In this document: in pieces, positions 1 to 11,434 of the stretch
How the letters are laid out: each line of letters opens with the position of its first letter
How positions within the stretch are numbered: position 1 is the first letter of the stretch
Origin: Dacryopinax spathularia
Lineage: Eukaryota; Basidiomycota; Dacrymycetes; Dacrymycetales; Dacrymycetaceae
Direction: 5' to 3'
Length of the DNA stretch: 64,000 nt
Assembly: GCA_037974965.1 (NCBI GenBank)
Contig: JBBPFI010000008.1
Location: 1,302,001-1,366,000 of the forward strand
Made by a program: the position numbers and the translations under genes
The notes under the pieces: model-generated
What the model saw: only the letters and a program-made list of their open reading frames with translations
Databases searched by the model: none
What the model was told of the DNA's origin: nothing

Positions 1-797
1 TTGCGAGATGCCCAGATGGGTGATTACGGGACGAAGCGGCCCGTTTGTGTGAGAGGAGATGATTGGGGACCGGTGACGATGGGATGGCAGGGAGGGGGGG
101 TTCGCGGACGGTGAGGAGCGGCTCAGACGAACGCGTGGACCGACTGTTCCTGTGCACACTGCGCCACTGACCCGTCAATCGAACGACGACGATCACGGAC
201 CAGTGCCCGCAGTGCCCACCAAACGGGATCGAATCAGATTGGCCCCGCGGATGCGCGGAGTTGGAAAAAGGGGCCAGCTCAGCTCAGCTCAGCCTCAGTC
301 GCTGTCGTCGTCCCCCTCCGCTCTTCGTCACTCGCCTGCCTCCAAATCCTTCTCTGTGCCATCCATCAAACGAAATACGGCTTGAGGCGCTAAACAATTC
401 TCAACGAACCGATATTTGTAGCCGGACTGTCTGCTGAACTAAACCGTTTACTGAGCCTGAGGACGTGAAAGACTCATTCGAAGCCATCACGTTTGAGCAA
501 AGCCTGCCGCGATCACCTTGGACCGCAAATTCTGAACCTCCCTTCTTCCATCTCTCTCCAGCATCGTCACAAGCATCCACCAGTACCTTTGCTCGAGTTT
601 GGGAGTACCTCAGTGGAAACGTCGCGTCCAGTAGCTTCGTTTCGAGCCCCTCGCCTCCAAACAACACGCCTGAACGGCCCCGGTCGAAATCAGCGAGTTA
701 AAGCCTAAAGCCAGGACTTCTTGAAGTGAGACTGTTCGCGGACCGTTCAGAGCAAGTGCGCCTAGAGGAGCCCACTGAGATTCAAGAACGCACCTGA
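1..797. other. 5' flank, no gene recognised
   Basis: I see no convincing coding frame here. The stretch from about 270 to 360 is rich in CT and in short AGCTC repeats, which suits a promoter or 5' UTR for the RNA-binding protein gene that starts at 798. The short open frames on both strands lack recognisable domains. Confidence 0.4.
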
Positions 798-3324
798 ATG
801 AACCCGATGCTGCGAGGTCCTTACAGCGGGTACGACGAGCACGCTGTGCCCATGCGACGACCCTCCCCTCCCCCTCCGCGTTATGATGGAGGAGGTTACG
901 GCCCACCTGATCCAGGTTACAACAGCTATGGCGGCGGCGCTGGCGGAAATGATCGTCGTGGTCGCGGAGGCCGTGGCAGAAACAGAGGCCGAGGCGGCCC
1001 ACGCAATTCCAGCGGCGCCGGCGGCGGTATGCCGCCTCCGGCGGCCTATGTTGCATATGACGAACCCTCCCTGGATCACTTTTACCCTCCGCCTCCACCT
1101 CCGCAGGAAAGCTACTATCGCGACGATTATGGCCCAGGGAGTTATGATGGTGAGCGTTTCTGTTCTACAGCACTACTCCATGCGCTTGTAGCGCTTTGAG
1201 TTGAGGATTGAGGCATCCTCGAAGTGTCGTCGCTGGGCACGCAGGCTCGGTTAAGCTTGACAGACAAGAGGCTGAGGCTTGAGTCTAAGTCGGTTAAGGC
1301 GGCAAGCTGGAGCGCGCCTGCCACAAAGCTCTTAGGCGGGGTCAGTGCTTAGGGAGTCAGCTTCACCGGCGGACACGCTTTGGAACCTACAGCAGCGGAC
1401 CTCCAACAACGCTCTCGTTTTGAACTACGCCAACCCTTCTCTTGTTCCCATTGCTCCCTCTCCCCTCAAAACCGTGCTCTGAAACCGGGAATAACCACTC
1501 ATCTCTTCTCTTTCTCTGCCAGAGGCCTCTCATCGACGTCCGCCGCCTCCACCGCGTCGCGAACGTGAAGTGAACGACAACATCATCGAAGAACGCCTCT
1601 CCCGCGAAAGACCATGCCGTACACTGTTCATCCGAAACATTAAGGCACGTCGCCCTTCGTTCTGCCACCTTGATCGACATCCCTAACGGGTTTCATAGTA
1701 CGAGAGCAATGGCGATGCTATACGCGCGCGGTTTGAGGAGTTCGGCGAGATCAAGACGTTCTTCGATCTCATCGCCAACCGAGGGATGGTGTTTGTCACT
1801 TTCGTAGGCATACTCGAGTCTAACGAAAGAGGCTGGTCTGATGCGGAGTAGTATGATTTGCGTTCTGCGGAAAGAGCACGGGATAGGCTGCAGGGGACGG
1901 ATATTTCTGGTAGACCCGTGAGCCCGATGACCGTGAACGAAAGTCGCCCATGCTTATTCCTATTGGCCAGATCGACGTACACTATAGCCTGCCGCGTGAG
2001 AACGAGACGAATTCTCGGTGTGACAGGGAGAAAAATCAGGTTCTCAGGCTTTGTTTCTGACGTATATATTTCGCTCACAACTTTTGTAGGGATCGTTGTC
2101 GGTCACCTTGCGAGACTCGAGCAACAGGCAGCCGATTAATGTCAATGAAGTCAGACGGATTTTCTCCCAGTATGGCGACATCAAGTCTGTCCGTCCGGTA
2201 GGAAATGGACGAGAGTGCGTCGTTATTATTTCTGCCTTTGATCTCTGCTGACGACCGTCACAGCACCGTTATCGCAGAAATGTATGACATGCGAGCCACC
2301 GAGCAAATCTTCGAGATGATGAACCATGCCCCATTACAAGACGGATATATGGAGCTTGACTGGGCTTGGGACATCCCGGACACGCCCCTTCCGCCTCCTG
2401 CAGTAACCCAACCTCTCCCTCGCCGACCAGAACAACCGTATCAGCAAGAACAGAGAGGCTACGAGGACGATTACCGTGACGCTTCACCTCGTGGCGGTGA
2501 GCGAGGCGGAGGAGGCAGGGGCCGGAACCGTGGTGGTCGTGGGCGGAATAATGGAAATTATGGCGACAGAGATGATTATCGTGGTCGAAGAGACTTGCGT
2601 GGAGGACGAGATGATTTCGAGCCTAGGCATAACGGCAGGCAGGATGACCGTTACCCCGAAGGTACGTACCGCCTTACTGTCCATCAGTTGGATCTCAGCG
2701 TTGTCCGTAGAGCCGTATCGTGGGTCGGTCAACGGTCCGCCAGATTCACAGCCTGAGTCGGACCGCCTCGAAGCTGCTAGGAAGGTTCAAGAGCTGCTCC
2801 AAGCGCTCAAGCAACCCGCTGTAGGGCCATCCCAGTCCCCCATTCGACCTGCACAACCGCCCGCACCTGCAGCTTCCGTCCAGCAGCCAAATTATTACGG
2901 TGCACCTATGCCAGCACCCAATCCCTATGCGACCGCTCCGTCGCAACCTGCGGCCTACCCTCCTCCCCCTGCGCAATCAGCTGCACCACAGCTCATCCCG
3001 AATGCCGCGACGCTCGTGTCACAGCTCCCTCCAAGTGTGGTCCAGCTTCTGCAGCAGGCGAACGCCCTAGGACCGAATGGCCAGCTAACGGCTTATCAAG
3101 CGCCTCCGCCGCCGGCAACAGCCGCAGCTCCAAACCCGTATGGTGCTAATCCGTACTCGCCGCCACCTGCTGTTGCCGCCGCCAGTGCGCCGCCTACTGG
3201 TGGGGCCACGAACCCGGCTGCTATGCAGCAAATACTGGAGATGATCGTGAGTCATGCACCGTTTTCATGTGCTACAACAGCTGACATCATCATCAAGGCT
3301 GCCCAGTCGAAGCGAGTGCAATAA
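798..3324 (+). CDS. Two-RRM, RGG-rich RNA-binding protein (Mei2/Csx1-like)
   Basis: Predicted RNA-binding protein. The first exon (798-1149) encodes a Pro/Gly/Arg/Tyr-rich head with RGG/RGR repeats. RRM1 follows, with RNP2-like TLFIRNI and RNP1-like RGMVFVTF. RRM2 (VNEVRRIFSQYGDIKSV) follows, then a second RG-rich stretch and a long Pro/Ala/Gln-rich tail ending SKRVQ. Exons read by eye are 798-1149, 1523-1644 and 1699-1803, with more downstream. The intron at 1645-1698 appears to use a GC donor (AAG|GCACGT), because the reading frame is restored only with that junction. The paired RRMs recall the first two RRMs of the Mei2-like family, but I see no third C-terminal RRM. A role in mRNA fate is inferred from the family. 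It is convergent with the telomere-binding-protein gene. Confidence 0.8.
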
Positions 3325-3553
3325 GTAGGTCGAATAAAAGTCTCCGTGTTGTACCGCTGGAAATCGTGTTGGATTAGCCATCATCCTAACGCTTTATCGT
3401 AATCTGCCTTGCCCTGTATATAGGTTTGTAGCAGACCGAGATCCATCCCATTACCATCGAAAGACTAAGCGACAACCGTACACCCGATATCGAAAAAAAA
3501 AAGCGATACATATAGGGTAGAGGCTTACATCGTCCATCGAAATTATTACACCC

Positions 3554-6285
3554 TCAACGATCTGGGAGCCAAGCCGGAGGCGTCTGCCCACTCCTTTGCA
3601 TCTTCAAGTACAGATTCCTCGCCCGGTCCTTAAGCTGCGCATTATTCCTGTCCTTCAACGTCTTCGACTTTGTCCCGTAGGGACCGTGCCACTCGAGAAT
3701 GGTCTTCCATTTCATGGCTGGCCCGCCAAATTCGTGCAGTTCCTGCAGGGCAGACATGAGGGCCGCGTCTTCCACTGTCGTCCAGGGCTTCCGGCCGAGC
3801 TCGTTCCCACCTGTGGCATAGCGATTGACCTTCTTCCCCATCGCAGCGATGGGCCTGGCGGGGGAGGCGGTCTGCTCGCGCGTGGCGGGGGCCTTGCCCT
3901 TACCGTCGACCTTATCGTCCGTTTGAGGGAGGGACGGTGACGTAGATGCACGTGCTGCTGTCCGGCCGGGGATGGGACTGACCAGCCGTTTCTGAGGTGT
4001 AGGAACGGGCACGGAGGACCGCAGTTGATCCACCTCTTCTTCCTCTACCTCTTCCACCTGGGCTGCTGCTTTCCCTGCGGCAGATTCCTCGTCCTCGTCC
4101 TCTTCAGGAACTTCGTCGTCGTCCGATTCTTCTTGCTGAGCTCTCCGGCCGACTGTCTGCTGAGTGGAACGAGGAGCAGCTTTTACGGGAGAGGCACGCT
4201 CGCGAGAAGCTGCAGCAGGAACAGAAGCGGGCGTGTCCTCAAAGAACACCCTGGGCGTAGGCAATTGCGTCGCCTCCTGCTCCACCTCCCTCTCGTCTTC
4301 GTTCTCTTCCTCCTGAGCAATTACAGCCGAAGGCCCAGCGCGTGCAACCCTCTTAGCCGGCCGAGGCGTGGGCGAGGGCGAGTAGCTGTCATCCCTCGGG
4401 TGCTTCTTGCCTTGGCTGTTCATGGCGCCGGCTGGCGCGATTGACAGGATCGGCTGAGCAGGGAGGGCAGGAGCCGTCGAAGGAGGAGGCAGTTGGGTCT
4501 CAGCGATCACTTCATCGACATCAGGCAAGTCCTCTTCGCCAGCAGCGTCTTCTTGGATGGTCGTGACGGACGGGACTCCCGTGGCAGCAGGTTGCCCCAT
4601 ATCGACATCCCCGTCGGTTTCGGTCTCGGTCTCCGTAGCACTAGCAGTTCCAGTCCTCGACCGACTCCCCCCGTTCTTCCTCGTGCTCGTGCGCCCTTTG
4701 CCCTTCCCCTTCCCAGCCTTCTTCTTTTTTCCTTTCACCGGGATCTCGACCTCCACTTCCACCTCGGCAAAGGACGAGCTCTCGGTGAGCCGGATAGCGT
4801 CGGCTTGCGGGGCGTTCCAGTCGAATTTTGCTAGTAGTTTGCGCCTTTGTTCTGCCATTGCCTTGGCAGAGGCCGGCGTCACAGGCGTGTTTGTCGATGC
4901 TGCCGCCAGAGGCTTCGCTGGGGTCGAAACTGCCGGTTTCGTGGGTGACGCGAAGGGTGTGGCGCTACTTGGGGAATAGTCGCCAAGGGTCGGGACGATA
5001 CCCTCGAGCATGTCCTTTACCAGCGCCTTCCGCAGGGTGTTGAGCGCGTCATCAAGTTTGGGCGGCGCGTCACCAACGAGCCTAGAGATCTCCTCGGTGG
5101 CGCGACGCGTCCAGGTACGCTCGAAGCGCGGTAGGTCGGAGGTTTCGAGAACCTTGCCTGCAGGGAAGGCATGGGTAAGCTGCGGGTTGCGCAGATGGGA
5201 GTGGGAGAAGATGAGCCGATAGGTTAGGAGGCCTGTTGAGCGCGGGTTATGGGCTTCGACCGCTAGGCAGAGCTGTGGGTCGATATTAGCTCTGTTCGAT
5301 CGAAGGGATGAAACCAAGGGGTCAAATATGAATAAAGGGGCAGGAGGAAGGTGGACAAGCGGAAGGGGGATTGATGAAAGAACGACATACAGCCCTGCAT
5401 ACATCGCCCACCCTATCCAGCATGACCCACACGATATCCTTCTTCTCCCTCCCCGCACAGAGCAAAAGATACGTCTCCTTCAGCTGTGCCAAGAAAGTGA
5501 CCCAGTGCATGTACGATGACAGTTGCGCGCCCGGGTCGCTCGGAAGAAGTAGGGACAGGAGCAGGGCAACGTTGATTTGCCTGGCAATGGTGTACCTCTC
5601 TGTGCTTAGCTCGACCGCCGGGAGGGGCAGGAAGTATTGCGCGTGGTCGAGCTTGTGTAGCGGGTAAAACGCGTCTTTACACTCTGTGCTCCCACAAACG
5701 CGTCAATTTGAGCGCATGTACCGATGAAGCGACGCGTGCGACGCGCAGTAACGCGCTACTCACGCAGTAAGATCCTCCCAAACTCCTCCCAGCTCTCCGC
5801 GGCCGAAGTCTCCATATCGAAACTCCCGTCCTCCCTCTTCGGCGTCTCGACCGCCTTCCTGATCACCTGCTTTGCGATCGGCCCCAGTGATTGGAGGGCG
5901 ATGATATATCGCGAGTTGTGCGGTGCGGGAGGAGGGGTGAATGGCGCGTAGGGCAGTTCTGGTTTGCCTAGCTTTACCGAGTTGGTGTTGGCTGCTTGGC
6001 CGGCGGATGATGATGGCAGAGGGGGCAGGGTATCGCTGTGTGCTTTGTTAGATGCGTGGATGGCCATGGTCGAGGATTGTTTGATGATGATATCTATCAA
6101 TGCCTCGCCTCGTTCCTCCTCCTCCCCCTTCTTTTCGAGGAGCGATGTGTACGGGTGTGTTGGGAAAGCTGGACTAGTTAAGCGGGCGTTGGTTCATCAG
6201 TGAGGTAGGGTTAGGGTTCGGCTCACTTGTTACTCGCCTTATGTAAACGGTGCTCCGCCGACTCGGATGGGAACCTGTCTCTCAT
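3554..6285 (-). CDS. Telomere repeat-binding factor (TRF/Taz1-like: TRFH plus C-terminal Myb telobox)
   Basis: Predicted double-stranded telomere-binding shelterin-type protein. The N-terminal half is helical and leucine-rich (FLPLPAVELSTERYTIARQ, later LPRFERTWTRRATEEI), as expected for a TRF homology dimerisation domain. The middle is long, acidic and low in complexity, with Lys/Arg patches. The C-terminal 70 residues form one Myb repeat: GRKPWTTVEDAALM, then WKTILEWHGPYG, then LKDRNNAQLKDRARN, which matches the telobox signature LKDR...QLKDKARN of Taz1/Tbf1 proteins. Exon 1 is read as 6234-6285 (start ATG at 6285). Intron 1 (6169-6233) joins in frame to THPYTSLLEKK, and a later in-frame ATG at 6067 is the alternative start. 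It diverges from PMI by only 120 bp. The Myb call is strong; the TRFH call rests on position and composition. Confidence 0.85.
6206..6218 (+). repeat. Interstitial telomeric-type motif TAGGGTTAGGGTT
   Basis: Two TTAGGG-phase units lie inside predicted intron 1 of the telomere-binding-factor gene. On the gene's own strand this reads AACCCTAACCCTA, so it also contains CTAAC, a plausible branch-point sequence. A chance or splicing role therefore remains possible. Confidence 0.6.
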
Positions 6286-6297
6286 TAAGTATTCTTG

Positions 6298-6305
6298 TGA
6301 CGTCA
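6298..6305. promoter_or_regulatory. Perfect CRE palindrome TGACGTCA in a shared promoter
   Basis: The 8-bp palindrome is the canonical ATF/CREB-type bZIP site. It lies in the 120 bp between the divergent start codons of the telomere-binding protein (6285, minus) and PMI (6406, plus), so a bound bZIP factor could act on both genes. Function is inferred from the motif only. Confidence 0.5.
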
Positions 6306-6405
6306 AACGAGCACACACACACAAACTCCAAAACTCGCTTGTTAAAAGGATGGGCAGCATAGTACATTCGCACCTCTCGTCGCCGCCCCTTCTACCCCTC
6401 CATTC

Positions 6406-7966
6406 ATGATGACCAACAAACACCTGTACCCGCTGCATTGCTCAATCCAGAACTACGACTGGGGAAAGCAAGGCAGCGCTTCGCTTGTCGCCCAACTGGC
6501 ACATAACGCGGTGAAAGAGTTCAAGCTGGACGAAAACGAGTACTATGCAGAGGTACCTTGCTCCTGTCACAATCGACAAGCTCAAATGGTGCTGACCACC
6601 CACACAGCTTTGGATGGGCACCCATCCGAACGGACCCGCCAAACTCGCCTCATCGGGAGAAGACCTACACAAGCTCATCTCGCCCTCACCCTCCGCTCAT
6701 CTTGGCAAGACACCGGCCCACTCGACATCCCCCGCTCCATCCCCGAACGCCTACCACATCCCCTTCCTATTCAAGATCCTCTCCATGCGCAAAGCTCTCC
6801 CACTGCAGGCACACCCGGACAAATCGCTCGGTGCACAGCTGCATAAGCGCAACAAGGAAGAGTTCGTGGACGATAACCATAAGCCTGAGATTGCACTTGC
6901 GGTCAAGGACGGGTTTAGGGGGTTCGTCGGGTTCAGGCCGGTAGAGGAGATTGCGGCCTTTGTGGAGGATGTGGCGGAACTGAGGCAGGCAATAGGAGAC
7001 GACGAGGCTTGCGATACGTTCATCTCTCAGCCATCAAGAGACGGTGTGAAGCGCTTATTCTCCTCGCTGTTGTCGCAAGACCAGGGGAAGATCGCAGCCC
7101 TCGTCGACAGCCTGGTGAAGCGCGTAAAGGATCAAGGCGCAAAGGTGTTCGCGGGCGTCCCCGACGCGAATAACCTTGCCGAAGTAGTCGGAAAGATTCA
7201 GCAGGACTATCCGGGCGATGTGGGCATGCTCGCCGCGCTGTTCTTCATGAACCTTGTTGAGCTGAACAGGGGCGAGTCGGTCTACATCGGGGCGGACGAG
7301 GTGCATGCGTATCTCGAGGGAGGTGAGTCGCGCGATTCTTCTACAATCATTTCCATTTCATTTCTACTCGTATCTCTTCGTGCTCACAACCACCCTCCGT
7401 CCCTCTACTTCTCCAGTTTTCGGATTTTGTGGGATTTTCTTTTGGTTGCGTTTTCCCTCTTTTGGGGAATTGCCACCGCACGTTCGCCCAACCCTTCCCA
7501 GCTTGCGCACATCAATGGCTAAGCTTCGCCGACAGATATAATCGAATGCATGGCTACCTCCGATAACGTGGTCAACGCCGCATTCGTTCCACCCGAAGAA
7601 AGGGATATCAAGACGTTCACCTCCATGCTCACTTATTCCGCTCGGCCAGCGTCGACTTACTCGCTACCGGGCAAAGTGTACAAGAAATCAGCAAAGGGGC
7701 GAACGAAGGAGTATAGCCCTCCCTTGGAGGAGTTCAGCGTGCTGTGGACGAGTTTTGAGGGGAAGGGGGAGGAAGAACTGGCCGCGGTGAACGGACCCAC
7801 GATCGCCATCTGTGTCAAAGGGGCGGTGTCGCTCATCGCTAAGGGAAGCGCAAGTGAGAAGGTGGAGCTGAAGGGTGGCAGCGTGGTGTATGTAAAGAAG
7901 GGGACGGATGTCGTTCTGCAGAGTGAGAAGGAGGCGGACGTCTATTGGGCGGTGTGTGACGTTTAG
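6406..7966 (+). CDS. PMI40: Mannose-6-phosphate isomerase (type I phosphomannose isomerase)
   Basis: Cytosolic zinc enzyme interconverting fructose-6-P and mannose-6-P, which feeds GDP-mannose for glycosylation and the cell wall. Three exons are read: 6406-6552, 6608-7322 and 7536-7966, giving about 430 residues, normal for the family. Diagnostic pieces are IQNYDWGKQG near the N-terminus, ELWMGTHPNGP across the first junction, the metal/substrate segment ALPLQAHPDKSLG, and YIGADEVHAYLEGDIIECMA across the second junction, which carries further zinc ligands and continues to the type I signature. ATG codons occur at 6406 and 6409; the first is used. It is convergent with IST1. Its product route meets that of DPM3 at 27078-27467. 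Confidence 0.95.
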
Positions 7967-8338
7967 TCCGCTTCTGGAGGAGGGTTGAAGGCAGCAGACT
8001 GTGTCGAATAGTATACGTTATGCATCAAGAGTCACAAAAGCAGCTTCAGGCATGGTGCTTGTACAATCCCGGGAACACCCGAGTACCAGAAACCCAGCTG
8101 TGGGCTCTGAGAAGGCACGCTATCTGCGGAAGCGCTAAAGATCAGAACGCAGAGCGTAGTCTTCGCCAACAGGTCCAGAGATGCCGATCACGCCGCCCTC
8201 TCGTTTCTGCGAATCACGGGCACCGAGGCCGTTATTGTACAATTCCTGATTCGTACACATTACTGTACACTCTCCCCCAGCTTACGCACACACATCGGAT
8301 ACGCCCCCCTTCCCCGCCCTCAGCACGGAGCGTTGGGA
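7967..8338. other. Convergent intergenic region
   Basis: About 370 bp between the stop codons of PMI and IST1. No domain-bearing frame is seen; it is presumed to be the two 3' UTRs. Confidence 0.5.
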
Positions 8339-9427
8339 CTACGGCTTCTTCAAAGCTGCAAACCGCCTCGAAAGCTTCTCGAACTCGTCCTCCAAATTCC
8401 GCTCTTTCGCAGGACTGCTCGGCTTGAACTGCACCGCGGGCTTCGTCTTGCTATCCGTCGGCACGCTCGGAAGGGGATTAGGCTCCAGGTTCGCCAACAC
8501 GGGCGGCTCGAGTGCTTCTTCTGCCTCTTCCCCCTCCTCTCCCTCCTTCTCGTCCTTGGCCTTCTCAGATCTGCTCTCCTTGTTCTCCTTCAGCCCTCCT
8601 TCCCCATCCCCTCCTCCGCTTCCCCCCAGGTTAGCAGCCGAACCAGGCCGATCAGGAGGGACCCAGTCCACCCCATATCCCTTTGCGATCTCCGCCAAAT
8701 ACGCATCCACCAGCTCCGCGCTGGGTACTCCCAAGCCCAGCTTGCTCATAACCCGAGCAGGCACGCACCCGTCCCTATTCTCCATGACACCGAGGGTATA
8801 CTCGCGACCGTATTTATGAGTCAGGAGCTCGCGCAGGACGTGAAGCTCTTTGATTTCTGTGCGAGGGGCGGCGTGGACTATTGAGGTGACGGCTTCGGAT
8901 ATACCGGGGTCGGGTTCGCGTGCACTGGGGAGATAGTCTCAGTATCAACACTCACGATTCGCTCCTCTCAGGACAATCAGAAGATTGTAGCAGAATCAAA
9001 TCAATTCGCGGGGCGATGGATAAGCAAAGAAGGTCGAATAAGACGTACGGCAAATCTAACAGGCCAAATCTCGCGATCAGCAGCTCGCAGTATAGCTCGA
9101 GCAGCTCGAGCAGCTCCAGGTACACATCCTCATGAATCAGGCTCTCGACTTTGATCCTGGCCGTCTCGAGCTTGTTCCGCTCGAGGAGAGTGGCGATATC
9201 CCTCCTGGACGCTTTCTGAAGAGCGGCGATCTTCTCTTGAGTGGTACGCAGACGTTGGACGGCGAGTCTAGGAGAGCTTGGTTAGGAGAGATGGGTGCGA
9301 AAAGGGAGGGCAAAGGGATGGAAGTGTACCGAAGTTGGACCTGGACAAATCATTAGATGAATAAACGTGTACAAGATGACTCTGTAGTGCTCACTTTTGC
9401 CCTCGCCGAGTTCCATAGTATCGCCAT
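8339..9427 (-). CDS. IST1: IST1-like regulator of Vps4 (ESCRT-III family)
   Basis: ESCRT-III-fold protein that binds Vps4 and Did2 at endosomes and tunes intralumenal vesicle formation. Exons read by eye are 9395-9427 (MAILWNSARAK), 9330-9340 (11 nt), 9049-9267 and 8339-8924. Joined in frame they give VQLRLAVQRLRTTQEKI, the family's basic first helix, then ARIKVESLIHEDVYLELLE and YCELLIARFGLL, then GISEAVTSIVHAAPRTEIKE, and finally SAELVDAYLAEIAKGYGVDW, the end of the conserved core. The tail is acidic and low in complexity and finishes DEFEKLSRRFAALKKP, which could act as a C-terminal MIM-type helix for MIT domains (inference). The start at 9427 is chosen because it alone gives the expected AKVQLRL sequence. 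Confidence 0.93.
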
Positions 9428-9684
9428 TTCCTCGTTCGCTGTCGCCCGGCCGGTGCACTGTTCGACGCCCAATGATTGATTGATACCCCGCGGTAGATAT
9501 AAGTTACTACTCCCTTGTTTGCTACAACTCCGACCGGAACCGATGGAATGTGCATCGCCACTGACCGATGATTGGGTGTATCCGCTCGTCGTCGTCCCCG
9601 GCCAACTTCCCTCGACGTCCTTGCTCTCCCTTCCCTTCCCTCCTTCTGCTCATAGCGGCCAACCGCGACAGACGAAGGCAAACG
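9428..9684. promoter_or_regulatory. Bidirectional promoter IST1 / complex I 49 kDa
   Basis: A 257-bp gap between divergent start codons. It holds CCAAT at 9469-9473 and the inverted form ATTGG at 9571-9575. CCAAT boxes are sites for the HAP/CBF complex that governs many fungal respiratory genes, which fits the complex I gene. Motif evidence only. Confidence 0.45.
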
Positions 9685-11237
9685 ATGCTGCCATCACGTC
9701 TCAGGCCGCTCATCAGGCCACACCGCTTCACATCCTCACTCTCTCACTCCTTGCGCACCCTCTCAACCTCCTCACCAAGCCAAGCCGAGGCACTCCCAAT
9801 CAAGTCCACCGCAGTCGAAGATATCCACCATCTGAGCGCGGAAGAGATCCTCGCAGAGGGTAGGGGAACGCGAAAGGATGCCTCATTACGCCACTTCACC
9901 GTCAACTTTGGGCCGCAGCATCCCGCTGCCCACGGCGTGCTCAGGTTGATTTTGGAGCTCAACGGCGAGCAGATTCTGAGGGCGGACCCGGTTCGTGGTG
10001 CGATCCGCTTACTGCGAGACATAAATCACTCATTCGGCTCGTTGTTGCAGCATATTGGCTTGTTGCATCGGGGAACGGAGAAGCTTGTTGAGTATAAGAC
10101 GTACACTCAGGCGGCTCCATATTTCGACCGGCTCGACTATGTATCCATGAGTGCGTTATCTTCCTCTCGGTCGTGCGAACCTTGCCTTACACGGCTGGTA
10201 AAGTGACAAACGAACAATGCTTTGCGCTCGCCGTCGAGAAGCTCCTCAACATTGAAGTCCCGGCCCGGGCGAAATGGATCCGCACGCTTTTCGCTGAAAT
10301 AACCCGCATCCTCAATCATCTCATGGCCGTCCTTACTCACGCGATGGACGTGGGAGCTCTCACACCGTTTCTGTGGGGTTTCGAAGAGCGCGAGAAACTC
10401 ATGGAGTTCTACGAACGTGTGTCTGGCGCACGAATGCACGCCAATTACGTGCGACCCGGTGGCGTATCATTCGACCTCCCGCACGGCCTGCTGGAAGACA
10501 TCTTCAAGTGGGCCACGCAGTTCTCCTCCCGTGTGGATGAGTTCGAGGAGGTCCTCACCGCCAACCGGATCTGGAAGATTCGCACAGTCGGCATTGGGCC
10601 CGTGACGGCGCAGCAGGCGATGGACTACTCCTTCTCCGGTGTGATGCTCCGTGGCAGCGGCGTCAAATGGGACTTGAGGAAGGTCCAGCCATACGAATGT
10701 TATGATCAGGTCGAATTCGATATTCCCGTGGGGAAGAATGGGGATTGTTATGATCGGTATCTGTGCCGTGTCCAGGAGATGAGGGAGAGCCTGCGGATTA
10801 TCCATCAGGTGTGTCCCCATTCCCTCCGATCTCTTCCGTCCCATCAGCCACCATTGCTTCTTCTTTCCTGACCTCCGTCACAGTGCCTCAACAAGATGCC
10901 CACTGGCGTGATCAAAGTCGACGACCACAAGATCTCCAACCCACCACGTGCGATGATGAAAGAAAGCATGGAATCCCTCATTCACCACTTCAAACTATTC
11001 TCTGAAGGTTACTCCGTGCCCCCAGGCGAGACCTACAGCGCTATTGAAGCCCCCAAGGGCGAGATGGCTGTCTACCTCGTCTCGGACGGAACAAACAGGC
11101 CTTACAGATGCAAGATCCGCGCCCCTGGGTTTGCCCATCTAGCAGGGGCGGACTTTATGATGCGTGACCACAACCTGGCGGATGCCGTCACCATCATCGG
11201 AACGATGGATTTGGTGTTTGGCGAAGTGGATAGGTGA
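9685..11237 (+). CDS. NDUFS2: NADH:ubiquinone oxidoreductase 49 kDa subunit (NDUFS2)
   Basis: Core subunit of mitochondrial complex I; helps form the quinone pocket next to cluster N2. Exons are 9685-9990, 10051-10150, 10204-10808 and 10884-11237. The first 30 or so residues are Arg/Ser-rich ([19 protein letters not shown]), a typical matrix-targeting presequence. Hallmarks follow: [32 protein letters not shown], the [15 protein letters not shown] segment formed across intron 2, the RPGGV loop, and the C-terminal [13 protein letters not shown] ending GEVDR. The 60-nt first intron (donor G|GTTCGT) has no stop and a length divisible by three, so retention would add 20 residues between ADP and HIG; homologues lack them, so it is treated as an intron. 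Convergent with beta-COP. Confidence 0.96.
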
Positions 11238-11434
11238 TTAATTGGTTTTCATCCGATGCGCGCGTGCATGCGGGATAGGCAAAGTAGGCACAGAACGTAG
11301 TATGGGGCCCAAGTGCGAACGCTCGCACGCTTGTGAGACCGAAGAGAGCTCTGCCTGGGTGCAAAGTTGGCTGCACGAGAAATGAAAGTCTGATGAGTTA
11401 CATATGCAAAAGGGGTATACTAATGATGCGTAAG

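Noticed and set aside
152-708. Small open frames upstream of the first gene
   Set aside because: Short, mutually overlapping, low in complexity and without ATG in some cases; more like 5' UTR or promoter.
610-1191. Open frames on both strands over the RGG-rich first exon
   Set aside because: Shadow frames of a GC-rich, repetitive coding exon; composition alone explains them.
9991-10050. Retained 20-codon insert in the complex I 49 kDa subunit
   Set aside because: The stretch is open and divisible by three, but it has splice borders and splits the invariant [15 protein letters not shown] block.
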